From assembly GCA_963811775.1 (NCBI GenBank), contig CAWESO010000007.1, positions 81,308 to 145,307 on the forward strand: a stretch of DNA of 64,000 bases. Direction: 5' to 3'. This DNA comes from Chersky-840 sp963811775 (GTDB lineage Bacteria; Actinomycetota; Acidimicrobiia; Acidimicrobiales; UBA8190). A program made the translations under genes and the position numbers. The notes under the pieces were generated by a model. That model did no database searches. It saw only the letters and a list, made by a program, of their open reading frames with translations, and was not told the origin of the DNA. Shown here piece after piece: positions 33,061-40,861 of the stretch. Position 1 is the first letter of the stretch, and each line of letters begins with the position of its first letter.

Positions 33061-33876
33061 GAGGACACGTCCGGGGTCGAGCGCGCCGCCGAGCGCGGCA
33101 CCGGAGGCCTCGAGGTTCGACCACCATAGGGTCTCTGCCCGCCACAGATCTTCGGGACCCGAGACGGCCTCGAGAACCTTGGCCCCCGCCCTGGGGACGT
33201 GCCGGGCAAGTTCACCCGGTGATGACGCTTCTTGCCAACCCGAACCCAACAGATGGCGGGCATCGCGGACAGCAGTGGGTCCCAATGCCGAAAACGCACC
33301 CGCCATGAGCACCCTGCACAGCACAAGGGCCGATCCCGAGATGGCCCAGTCGGCGGCACCAGGGACTCCATCGAGCACTCGGCGCGCCCAGCCCAACAGG
33401 AGCGCCAGGCGGACGGTCCCCAGGTCCTCTCCCCCGGGATCACCCCATGACGATGAAGCGAGCGCCCCACGAACCTCCGCTGGCGTTTGCGCCGCGGAAA
33501 TGGCGGGCCAAGCCGTCGCCATGGAGCCCAGTGCATAGGGAGACGCGGCGATCTGCCCCCCTAGGCGCGCCAACCGGCCCGTCACGTTGGCGACCTCGAA
33601 TCCTGTTGCAAGCAGGCGAAGTGGTCCGGAGCCGAGCGGCGGGCCCCAACCGGCCAGGATCCGCATGTGCCACAGCAAGGTGGCGAACACCGCATGCTCG
33701 GCCGAGGCCAGGTCCATTTCCGTTTTCACATCGCGCCCATAGGGCGTATTCGCCAGAGTGGAAAGCGCCGCAGCAAGGGAGTCGGATGCGGCCAGGTCGC
33801 GCGCTCCGTCGCGCCCCAGCCGTCGGCGCGCCAGGCCCCTTGCCCGGACCCCAGCTGCGACCCAGCCGGCACTCAT
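33028..33876 (-). CDS. atpC: V/A-type ATP synthase subunit C, apparently frameshifted near its end
   Basis: This 282-residue frame is the C (d-like) subunit that seats the central stalk on the c-ring: helical, with repeats such as SAEHAVFATLLWHMRILAGW and ASPYALGSMATAWPAISAAQ. It ends WGGGSSRR after DPGRVLE, leaving an 82-nt gap before subunit I, while every other junction here overlaps. The natural C-terminus continues in the +1 frame to 32946. The ATG at 33876 overlaps the previous gene by ATGA. A sequencing error, a true mutation or programmed frameshifting are all possible. Confidence 0.72.
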   Translation of the reverse strand: MSAGWVAAGVRARGLARRRLGRDGARDLAASDSLAAALSTLANTPYGRDVKTEMDLASAEHAVFATLLWHMRILAGWGPPLGSGPLRLLATGFEVANVTGRLARLGGQIAASPYALGSMATAWPAISAAQTPAEVRGALASSSWGDPGGEDLGTVRLALLLGWARRVLDGVPGAADWAISGSALVLCRVLMAGAFSALGPTAVRDARHLLGSGWQEASSPGELARHVPRAGAKVLEAVSGPEDLWRAETLWWSNLEASGAALGGALDPGRVLERWGGGSSRR

Positions 33877-34358
33877 GGCGTCGGATTTCTCGTCGGACCT
33901 GGTGCGGTCCAGTCCGTCAACTCCCCCAGGGAAAGGACACGTCGCACCAGCTCCTCCACCAGATGCGGTGTTCGCTCGGCACAGACGAGCGCGATCCGCT
34001 CCACCTCGCGCCGTGCTCCCTCGGCAAGCGCCCGGCTCTGCCCCTGTGCTTGCGCAAGTCGCACGGCCGCCGACTGTGCTCGGGCCGCATCAGCCTGGGA
34101 ACGAGCCTCGACGAGAAGGGCCCGCGCTTGTTCGGCAGCTGCTGCATGACGGCGCGCCGTATCCGCTGTGGCCTCCTCGACCAACGTCGTCGCACCAACC
34201 TGCGCAGCTTCGAGCAACGCGAAGACCGGTGCCAGTTCCGCCTCGATCTCCGCGGTTCGGTCGACGGGCACTCCGGCTGGGGCAGGCGCCCCAGGCACTC
34301 CGTGGAATCGAAAACGACGGAGGATGTCCCCGACCGCTGCCACCGTCACCTCCATCAT
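33873..34358 (-). CDS. V/A-type ATP synthase peripheral-stalk subunit (G/H-like)
   Basis: This 161-residue protein is mostly one long charged helix (DTARRHAAAAEQARALLVEA, then SQADAARAQSAAVRLAQAQG) with a short N-terminal part EVTVAAVGDILRRFRFHG. This is the form of the G/H stalk subunit that pairs with E. It is the first gene of the operon and overlaps subunit C by ATGA. ATG 34358 or 34355 are both possible; the upstream frame crosses the divergent promoter and is not coding. The identification rests on shape and position. Confidence 0.65.
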   Translation of the reverse strand: MMEVTVAAVGDILRRFRFHGVPGAPAPAGVPVDRTAEIEAELAPVFALLEAAQVGATTLVEEATADTARRHAAAAEQARALLVEARSQADAARAQSAAVRLAQAQGQSRALAEGARREVERIALVCAERTPHLVEELVRRVLSLGELTDWTAPGPTRNPTP

Positions 34359-34404
34359 GGGATTTCTTTTGTCCGACGCTACGCCGGAACAGGAGACCAC
34401 TGCA

Positions 34405-34418
34405 GGGTCGAATGTCAC
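34405..34418 (-). promoter_or_regulatory. DosR-like box upstream of the V-ATPase operon
   Basis: On the minus strand it reads GTGACATTCGACCCTGCAG, ending 46 nt before ATG 34358. It is separated by 60 nt from the oppositely directed box of the USP gene. Confidence 0.66.
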
Positions 34419-34478
34419 CGGCCCGTGGAGGCATTCTGGCCCGGGCACCTGCGTCGGTGCTTCGATCCTGTCGAAACC

Positions 34479-34492
34479 GGGACCTTGTACCC
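34479..34492 (+). promoter_or_regulatory. DosR-like box upstream of the USP gene
   Basis: The sequence GGGACCTTGTACCCTG ends exactly 35 nt before ATG 34528. It is nearly identical to the box before the second Hsp20 gene. Confidence 0.68.
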
Positions 34493-34527
34493 TGTCACCT
34501 CGACGGTCAGAATGTGACGCTAGGTCC

Positions 34528-34941
34528 ATGGGGCGAATCGTCGTCGGTGTAGACGGATCCAGCTCGTCGAGAAACGCTTTGCGATGGGCGGCGGGAGAGG
34601 CGGAGCAGACCGGAGCCGACTTGCAGGTCATCATGACCTGGCACAATCCCTATCCCGAACTGTGGGTCCCCCACGACCCCTCGGGCACCGAACCCCTGGA
34701 ACTGATACGTAGGGTGCTTGAGCGCACCGTGACGGAGGTCCTGGGCGATCAGCCGGCGGTACAAGTCGAGGCTTTGGCCCTCGAGGGCCCGGCGGCTCGG
34801 GTCCTCGTCGAGACCGCCAAAGGGGCAGACCTGCTCGTCGTCGGAAACCGAGGACTGAGCCAGTTCCTGGAAGTGCTGCTCGGGTCCGTCGCCCTGCACT
34901 GCGTTTCGCATGCTCCGTGCCCGGTCGTCGTGGTGCGCTGA
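34528..34941 (+). CDS. Universal stress protein (UspA family)
   Basis: This 137-residue single-domain USP starts GRIVVGVDGSSSSRNALRWA and has the nucleotide-binding pattern GNRGLSQFLEVLLGSV, ending CPVVVVR. ATG 34528 follows taggtcc; the frame upstream to 34168 crosses the divergent V-ATPase promoter and is not coding. It diverges from the V-ATPase operon, and both carry a DosR-like box in the 169 nt between them, which suggests joint control. Confidence 0.9.
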   Translation: MGRIVVGVDGSSSSRNALRWAAGEAEQTGADLQVIMTWHNPYPELWVPHDPSGTEPLELIRRVLERTVTEVLGDQPAVQVEALALEGPAARVLVETAKGADLLVVGNRGLSQFLEVLLGSVALHCVSHAPCPVVVVR

Positions 34942-35392
34942 GAAGCCCGATGAGTCATCGTCCTATCTCTTGGTCCCCCGTGGGTGCCGAGAACGTCGCA
35001 GCACCCACCTGGTCCCGAGTGGTTGAAGGGTCGGCCGAGAGGTTGCCTTGAAGGTCACTCGGCATCGGTGTCTGTCGACGGCCCTGGATGCGCTGAGAAC
35101 GACAGGGTCTTCCCGGATCGCATCGCGAGGTCCCAGGAGGCACTCACGTCCTGATGGGAGAGCCCAGGCCATGGAGAGCCTTCAATCGCGTTGCCAGGGC
35201 ATCCTCAAACTGCCAGTAGTGCGCCTTTATCTGATGGCGGCCCCGCCCGTTCTGGTCCATTGCGTGTTTCCGAGCGCCTGGGTCCCGGGCGCGCCTCGAC
35301 GTCCAGTCCGTCTGCCGAGGCTCCCCGATCGTGCTCGTTTTTCTGGCCGAAAGACTCTGTCTGGTCGTCCCCCGTGGTGGATTCAATATGAC
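34942..35392. other. Intergenic region before the deacetylase gene
   Basis: The deacetylase frame stays open through this stretch back to 35048, but that part is Arg/Pro-rich without a signal peptide, so I treat it as non-coding. No regulatory box of the recurring type is seen. Confidence 0.35.
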
Positions 35393-36922
35393 ATGATCCG
35401 TTTTTCCAACTGGCGCCCGCCCACCGTGAGTGGAGCGATCTTGGCCTGCCTCGTACTCGCGACCACGATCGCCATCTCACACGCGGCCATAGCGGGGGCG
35501 GCCGTGTACCCAGATGTCGCTGCCCAGCCCGTGGCCTTCGGCGATGCCGGCTTCTTCGGGTCGATGGGAGGGCGTCACCTCGACGAGCCGGTTGTGGGCA
35601 TGGCTCCCACCCCATCGGGACATGGCTACTGGCTGGTGGCGTCCGATGGCGGGGTGTTCGCCTTCGGCGATGCCGGCTTCTTCGGGTCGATGGGGGGGCG
35701 TCACCTCGACGAGCCGGTTGTGGGCATGGCTCCCACCCCATCGGGACATGGCTACTGGCTGGTGGCGTCCGATGGCGGGGTGTTCGCCTTCGGCGATGCC
35801 GGTTTCTTCGGGTCGATGGGGGGGCGTCACCTGAACCAGCCCATCGTGGGGATGGCCGCCAATCCCTTCGGCAGCGGCTACTGGCTCGCCGCCGCCGACG
35901 GAGGAGTCTTCGCCTTCGGTGGTTCACGCTTCTTCGGGTCGATGGGAGGGAGCCATCTGATCCAGCCGATCGTGGGAATGGCCGCGGCCCCCTTTGCCCT
36001 CGGCTACTGGATCGTGGCTTCCGACGGCGGGGTGTTCGCTTTCGGCGACGCACCATTCCTGGGGTCGATGGGGGGCGAGATCCTCACCCAGCCGGTGGCG
36101 GGCATGGCGGCAAGCCCATCGGGACGGGGTTACTGGCTGGCGGCGTCAGACGGTGGGGTGTTCGTCTTCGGCGATGCCGGCCTCTTCGGGTCGATGAGGG
36201 GACAGGCGGTTTCCAACCCCATCACCGCCATCGTGGCGACACCCGACGGGCGTGGCTACTGGCTACTTCCGACCACTCCCCGGGCGGCCAACTGGGCCGT
36301 GCCCGGAACGGTGATCTACAATGTCGACACCGCGCCCGGTTCTCCCTACAAGCCGGGCGAGAAGGTGGTCGCGCTCACCTTCGACGACGGGCCGTCACCG
36401 ATCTACACGCCCCAGGTGCTGCAGATCCTCGTGGCCGACCATGTGCCCGCCAGCTTCCAGATCATTGGTCAGAGCGGCGCCGCCTACCCCGACCTCTTGC
36501 GCCAAGAGGCAGCAGACGGCATGTCCCTCGTGAACCACACCTGGACGCATGTCGATCTCACCGCGCTGCCGCTCTCTGGGTGGACCGGCCAGGTGGACCA
36601 GACTAATTCCCTGCTCCAAAGCATCACCGGTCACCCGGTCCGATGTCTCCGGCCACCATATGGCTACACCGACTCGGCGGTGGTGGCACAACTGGGCCAG
36701 CGGGATCTGGCCGAGCTCTACTGGGACGTCGATCCCTCGGATTACTTGATGCCGGGCGCGTCGGTCATCGCCGAGCGAGTGCTCTCAGCGCTCCATCCCG
36801 GTGCCATCGTGATCATGCACGACGGCGGCGGTGACCGCTCGCAAACCGTCAGCGCTCTGCCAGCCATCATCGGCGGCATACGAGCAGCTGGGTATCAAAT
36901 TGTGCCCGTGTGCGAAGGCTGA
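35393..36922 (+). CDS. Secreted polysaccharide deacetylase with N-terminal six-fold repeat domain
   Basis: This 509-residue exported protein has a signal sequence (about 9-36, ending AIAGAAVYP), six 42-residue repeats (about 49-294), and a C-terminal NodB deacetylase domain. That domain has ALTFDDGPSP, the metal motif in NHTWTH, RPPYGYTDSAV and HDGGGDR, so the catalytic set looks complete. The repeats follow the pattern FGDAGFFGSMGG, then PVVGMA, then GYWLVASDGGVFA, and probably fold as a beta propeller that binds cell-wall glycans. ATG 35393 gives a proper signal peptide, although its ribosome site is weak. Likely substrates are peptidoglycan or another N-acetylated polymer. Confidence 0.87.
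   Translation: MIRFSNWRPPTVSGAILACLVLATTIAISHAAIAGAAVYPDVAAQPVAFGDAGFFGSMGGRHLDEPVVGMAPTPSGHGYWLVASDGGVFAFGDAGFFGSMGGRHLDEPVVGMAPTPSGHGYWLVASDGGVFAFGDAGFFGSMGGRHLNQPIVGMAANPFGSGYWLAAADGGVFAFGGSRFFGSMGGSHLIQPIVGMAAAPFALGYWIVASDGGVFAFGDAPFLGSMGGEILTQPVAGMAASPSGRGYWLAASDGGVFVFGDAGLFGSMRGQAVSNPITAIVATPDGRGYWLLPTTPRAANWAVPGTVIYNVDTAPGSPYKPGEKVVALTFDDGPSPIYTPQVLQILVADHVPASFQIIGQSGAAYPDLLRQEAADGMSLVNHTWTHVDLTALPLSGWTGQVDQTNSLLQSITGHPVRCLRPPYGYTDSAVVAQLGQRDLAELYWDVDPSDYLMPGASVIAERVLSALHPGAIVIMHDGGGDRSQTVSALPAIIGGIRAAGYQIVPVCEG
35537..36275 (+). repeat. Six 126-bp coding repeats in the deacetylase gene
   Basis: Units begin at 35537, 35663, 35789, 35915, 36041 and 36167 with TTCGG. Units 1 and 2 are almost identical in DNA (one difference, AGGG versus GGGG, near 35570/35696) and the first part of unit 3 is nearly the same, while units 4-6 have diverged. 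The array is therefore still turning over at its 5' side. Confidence 0.9.
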
Positions 36923-37213
36923 GTGCGGATCTCGTGGAAGTACCGCCATCACCGCCAAGCATGGAATCCCCCTTCACCGTGCGTCGAGGTGCGCGCAACG
37001 TGCCCCGGGGGCGCTTTTCGCGTCGGGGCGCCGCCAACATCTCCATCAGTGACCCCATCCCACACTTTGGCCCTCGCTGGTCCGCCAGGCCCGGGCCACG
37101 CGCCCGCGCCCGGGCCGCCATCGGGTCGTTGTCGGGTGCCTGACCTGGAGTCGCGGACCGGCCCGACCGCCGGACGTTACTTCTGCAAGCCTGGGATTCC
37201 GCCGGGCACACGA
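36923..37213. other. Intergenic region before ftsH
   Basis: No gene is recognised. A 9-bp inverted repeat (GGCCCGGGC at 37088-37096 and GCCCGGGCC at 37108-37116) could form a stem, but each arm is close to a palindrome itself, so I do not call it a terminator. Confidence 0.3.
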
Positions 37214-37227
37214 GTGACTTCCGGCCC
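37214..37227 (+). promoter_or_regulatory. DosR-like box upstream of ftsH
   Basis: The sequence GTGACTTCCGGCCCTAGC ends exactly 35 nt before the GTG start at 37263. It shares CGGCCCTAGC with the box at 11166. Confidence 0.66.
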
Positions 37228-37262
37228 TAGCTCAGCGGCACCAATCCGAGGAGGCTCTTAGG

Positions 37263-39398
37263 GTGAACAGGAAGTCTCTTCGCCGGGTCTTCGTTCCGGC
37301 AGTAGCACCCAAGAGTCGCGCCGGGAGTCGACCAGACAGTCCGCTCCGCCCGTTGCCGCCGGACGCTTCGGGGTGGAACGGCGCGGGTCCGCCCCCTCCG
37401 GACACCCGGCCGAAGGTCTCCAGACGTCGGTCGGTCATCATGTTCTCGGCGTGGCTCGTCGCGATCGTGCTGCTCGCGCTCATATTCGCCAACAGCCCCA
37501 AGGCCGCTGCTCCGACGTCGATCTCGTACTCGAACTTCTTGGTCAAGGTGGCCGCCGGCGACGTCAAGAGCGTAAAGATCAACCAGTCCAGTGGTCAGAT
37601 CGACGGGTCCCTCGTCCACGGGAAGTCCTTCACGACCCAAGGGCCGCCCGGGGGCATGCCCGCGAGCGACGTCGAGTTGCTCGACCACCATCACGTCGCC
37701 CGCAACTATGTGGCTACGACCTCTAGCATCTGGCCCACCCTGCTGACCTGGGTGCTGCCCATCGCGTTGATCGTCCTCTTCTGGGTGTGGATCTCGCGTC
37801 GCACTCGGGGGCAGATGGCCGGGATAACCGGATGGTCCCAGAGCAAGGCCAAGGTGTACACCACCGAGCGACCTTCGACGACCTTCGAGGATATCGCCGG
37901 CTACGACGCGGTGAAGCAGGAGATCGGCGAGGTTGTCGCGTTCTTGAGGGATCCCGCCCGATTTCAAGAGATCGGCGCCCGCATCCCCAAAGGCGTCCTG
38001 CTCGTGGGTCCCCCCGGCACCGGCAAGACCCTCTTCGCCCGGGCCATTGCCGGCGAGGCCCGGGTCCCGTTCATTACCATCACCGGCTCGGAGTTTATGG
38101 AGATGTTCGTCGGAGTCGGTGCCGCCCGGGTGCGGGACCTGTTCAAGACGGCGCGAGAGAACAAACCGTCGATCATCTTCGTTGATGAGATCGATGCCAT
38201 CGGTCGCAAGCGCGGCACGGGGCTCGGTGGTGGTCATGATGAACGCGAGCAAACACTCAACCAGATGCTCGCCGAGATGGACGGGTTCGAGGCGGCCGAG
38301 GGAATCGTGATCCTCGCGGCCACCAACCGGCCCGACATCCTCGACCCGGCGCTCCTGCGGGCGGGGCGATTCGACCGGCAGGTCGTCATCCCACTCCCTT
38401 CCCTGGATGAACGACGCGGCATCCTGACCGTGCACTGCCGGGGCAAACGGGTGGGCGCCGACGCGGATCTCGATACGCTCGCCCGAGGGACACCAGGCAT
38501 GAGCGGGGCCGACCTCGAGAACCTCGTGAACGAGGCAGCCTTGATCGCGGTTCGACACGGAGGTGGAGAGATCAGCCACGCCGACCTGGAAGCCGCGCGC
38601 GACCGCGTACTCCTGGGCTTGCGACGCACCTCACTCGTCCTGGGAGAAGAGGAGAAGCGCATCGTGGCCTACCACGAGGCCGGTCACGCCGTGCTGGCGG
38701 AACTCCTGGCCCATGCCGACCCTGTGCACAAGGTCACGATCCTGCCGACGGGATTGGCGCTGGGCGCCACCCAGCAGATCCCCGTCGAAGAGCACCAGAT
38801 CCACCAGCGCCCGTACCTCGACGACGCGCTCGCGGTGCGCCTCGGGGGGCGAGCCGCCGAGGAGTTGGTCTTTGGCGTGCCCTCCACCGGTGCGCAGGAC
38901 GACCTCACGTCAGCGACTGAACTGGCCAGCCGCATGGTCAGGGAATGGGGCATGTCCGAGGTCATCGGCAAGATGGCGTGGGGGCCGCGTGGGCCCGTCT
39001 TCCTCGGTGAGGAGCTGATCCACACTCGCGACTACTCGGACGACACCGCTCGCGTGATCGACAAGGAGATATCGCGCATGCTCGGCGAGCAAGCCGACCG
39101 TGCTCGCTCTGTTCTCGAACAGAACCGAGGAGTACTCGACGACGTAGCTTCCGCTCTCGCTTCCCAGGAAACCCTCGACGGCTCCGAGGTGAAGCACATC
39201 ATCGAGGCTGCACGGATCCCTGGATTGCCAATCGACGAGATCAGAGGCTCAAGCGCGGGGGCAGGGTCGCACGAGGTTCCTCATATTGTGGTGCCCGGGC
39301 TTCCCCGTCCCCCTCGGAAGGCACGGAGACCCCGCTCAACGAGGTCCGGTCAGCAGCGCCAGAACGACTCGACGTCCGTACCCCCACGCCGTGACTGA
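37263..39398 (+). CDS. ftsH: ATP-dependent zinc metalloprotease FtsH
   Basis: This 711-residue membrane AAA+ protease has two membrane segments (about 59-78 and 157-178) around a small extracytoplasmic domain. The AAA module has Walker A GPPGTGKTLFARAIAGEA, Walker B IIFVDEIDAIGRKRG and the second region of homology in AATNRPDILDPALLRAGRFD. The zinc protease site is YHEAGHAVLAEL. The start is GTG 37263 after aggaggctctta. The N-terminal 55 residues are a Pro/Arg-rich extension. A DosR-like box stands 35 nt before the start, so this FtsH copy is probably stress-induced rather than the housekeeping one. Confidence 0.93.
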   Translation: MNRKSLRRVFVPAVAPKSRAGSRPDSPLRPLPPDASGWNGAGPPPPDTRPKVSRRRSVIMFSAWLVAIVLLALIFANSPKAAAPTSISYSNFLVKVAAGDVKSVKINQSSGQIDGSLVHGKSFTTQGPPGGMPASDVELLDHHHVARNYVATTSSIWPTLLTWVLPIALIVLFWVWISRRTRGQMAGITGWSQSKAKVYTTERPSTTFEDIAGYDAVKQEIGEVVAFLRDPARFQEIGARIPKGVLLVGPPGTGKTLFARAIAGEARVPFITITGSEFMEMFVGVGAARVRDLFKTARENKPSIIFVDEIDAIGRKRGTGLGGGHDEREQTLNQMLAEMDGFEAAEGIVILAATNRPDILDPALLRAGRFDRQVVIPLPSLDERRGILTVHCRGKRVGADADLDTLARGTPGMSGADLENLVNEAALIAVRHGGGEISHADLEAARDRVLLGLRRTSLVLGEEEKRIVAYHEAGHAVLAELLAHADPVHKVTILPTGLALGATQQIPVEEHQIHQRPYLDDALAVRLGGRAAEELVFGVPSTGAQDDLTSATELASRMVREWGMSEVIGKMAWGPRGPVFLGEELIHTRDYSDDTARVIDKEISRMLGEQADRARSVLEQNRGVLDDVASALASQETLDGSEVKHIIEAARIPGLPIDEIRGSSAGAGSHEVPHIVVPGLPRPPRKARRPRSTRSGQQRQNDSTSVPPRRD

Positions 39399-39544
39399 TA
39401 GTTCGCCTGATCGAGTGGCCACACGACCTTGCCAAAGGGAGGCGAAGGCATGAGACTCGGAGCTCGCGGTGACGAGATCCTGCCCCTGAGCGACACCGCC
39501 CGTGGGTATGGCGACGGCACCAACGCACACTCAGCAGGACCCTG

Positions 39545-39994
39545 ATGACACATTCCCCGCGACAAGACGAACGACGATCCGAGCAAGGGCACCGGCAAGC
39601 CCCCCATGCTGTCGACTGCATCATCGAAGCGTGGGGTCCCGATCGGGCGTCGTGTCTCACCGAGGCCCTCCTGGCACTCGTCGAGGTCTTCGCCGACGTT
39701 GGGGACACCGCAGCCGTCGACGTCCTGCCACTTTCTGCGGGTCCGGAATCCGATCGCGACGTGCTCGTGTCGCTGCTTGAAGAAGTCATCTCTGTGGTGG
39801 ACGTCTTCCGCGTGGTGCCGATGCGCTTCCATCTGGCCGAAACGGAGGACGGCGCGCTGGCTGGTGACATGGAGGTCGTGCCTGCCGGCGAGGTCGAGCA
39901 GGTTGGTCCGGTGCCCAAAGCCGTGTCTCACCACGGTCTCGAGATCGAAGAGAAGGGAGGTGAGTGGAGGTGCCGAGTCGTGGTGGACGTGTGA
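39545..39994 (+). CDS. Archease family protein
   Basis: This 149-residue protein has archease features: an N-terminal CIIEAWGPDRASCLTEALLA, a central LVSLLEEVISVVDVFRVVPM, and the C-terminal PKAVSHHGLEIEEKGGEWRC followed by VVVDV (the KAVTYH...DV pattern). Archease activates the RNA ligase RtcB by promoting GTP-dependent guanylylation and multiple turnover. No rtcB gene is in this window. ATG 39545 is preceded by a modest aggac site. Acidic metal-binding residues are present in the first helix and the C-terminal Asp. Confidence 0.72.
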   Translation: MTHSPRQDERRSEQGHRQAPHAVDCIIEAWGPDRASCLTEALLALVEVFADVGDTAAVDVLPLSAGPESDRDVLVSLLEEVISVVDVFRVVPMRFHLAETEDGALAGDMEVVPAGEVEQVGPVPKAVSHHGLEIEEKGGEWRCRVVVDV

Positions 39995-40067
39995 GATACC
40001 CGATCCATCTGGGCACCCAAACCCTACCCCTACCTCATCGAACGGGGCACTGTGAGATCGAGCGTCA

Positions 40068-40799
40068 ATGACTCTTGATGCCAGAAGCCAGCCACCAAGA
40101 GCAACACGAACCGGTCTGCGAAGAGTTGGGTGGGCCACCGGCGGCGTCGCCGTGGCGGCAAGCGTGGGACTCATGACGCACCCGCTCTTGCGGGGGTGGT
40201 GCCTCACTTGGGGCGCTGCGGGCGACGAACCGACTAAGACCTTGCCCGGCGACGACCTCCTGGCCGACCCGGACCTCGTATCCACCCGAGCTATAGGCAT
40301 TGGCGCCCCCGCCCGTGACATATGGCCGTGGCTGGCCCAGATGGGATCGGGTCGGGGCGGCGTCTACACCTACGATTGGGTCGAGAATATCTTCGGCCTG
40401 CACATGCACAGCGTTGACGTGGTTCTCCCGCAATTCCAGAACATCCAGGTCGGTGATGCACAGAAGCTCGGCAAGAATGGTCCGGTCTTGCGCGTAGCTG
40501 TCGCCGATCCTGAATCCGCCCTGGTCCTGCGCTCTGATGATGGCAACTGGGTGTGGGCCTTTTGCCTGGTGCCCATGGGAACTGGGACCAGACTGATCAG
40601 CCGGAACCGGATCGCCACGCCCGGGGCGCCATGGCCCTCTCGGGCGTTCTACCGCTATGTGATGGAACCGGGCAGTTTGGTCATGGAGCGCAAGATGCTC
40701 CAGGGCATCAAGAAGCGCGCGGAGCGTCTGGCTGGGGAGTCCGAGGTTCAAACGCCTTCGCACCAACTCTCTCGTGGCCTTGTCGGAAATGGCCGATAG
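40068..40799 (+). CDS. SRPBCC/START-like protein with N-terminal membrane segment
   Basis: This 243-residue protein has a hydrophobic segment near 25-40 (ATGGVAVAASVGLMTHPLL), then a domain with STRAIGIGAPARDIWPWLAQ and GSGRGGVYTYDWVENIFGLH, the opening of a SRPBCC (Bet v 1-like) family seen in actinobacteria. The strand WVWAFCLVPMGTGTRLISRN and a C-terminal amphipathic helix (MERKMLQGIKKRAERLAG) complete the fold. The hydrophobic-ligand pocket is inferred from the fold. The ribosome site is weak and no operon partner is seen. Confidence 0.65.
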   Translation: MTLDARSQPPRATRTGLRRVGWATGGVAVAASVGLMTHPLLRGWCLTWGAAGDEPTKTLPGDDLLADPDLVSTRAIGIGAPARDIWPWLAQMGSGRGGVYTYDWVENIFGLHMHSVDVVLPQFQNIQVGDAQKLGKNGPVLRVAVADPESALVLRSDDGNWVWAFCLVPMGTGTRLISRNRIATPGAPWPSRAFYRYVMEPGSLVMERKMLQGIKKRAERLAGESEVQTPSHQLSRGLVGNGR

Positions 40800-40861
40800 G
40801 CATCTCGGTGCCCGAGCGACTGGCCACCGTCAATGTGAAGGGTCCCCGGTGACGTCGGCAT

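Noticed and set aside
37088..37116. Possible terminator hairpin before ftsH
   Set aside because: Each 9-bp arm is nearly self-complementary, the loop is long and no T-run follows.
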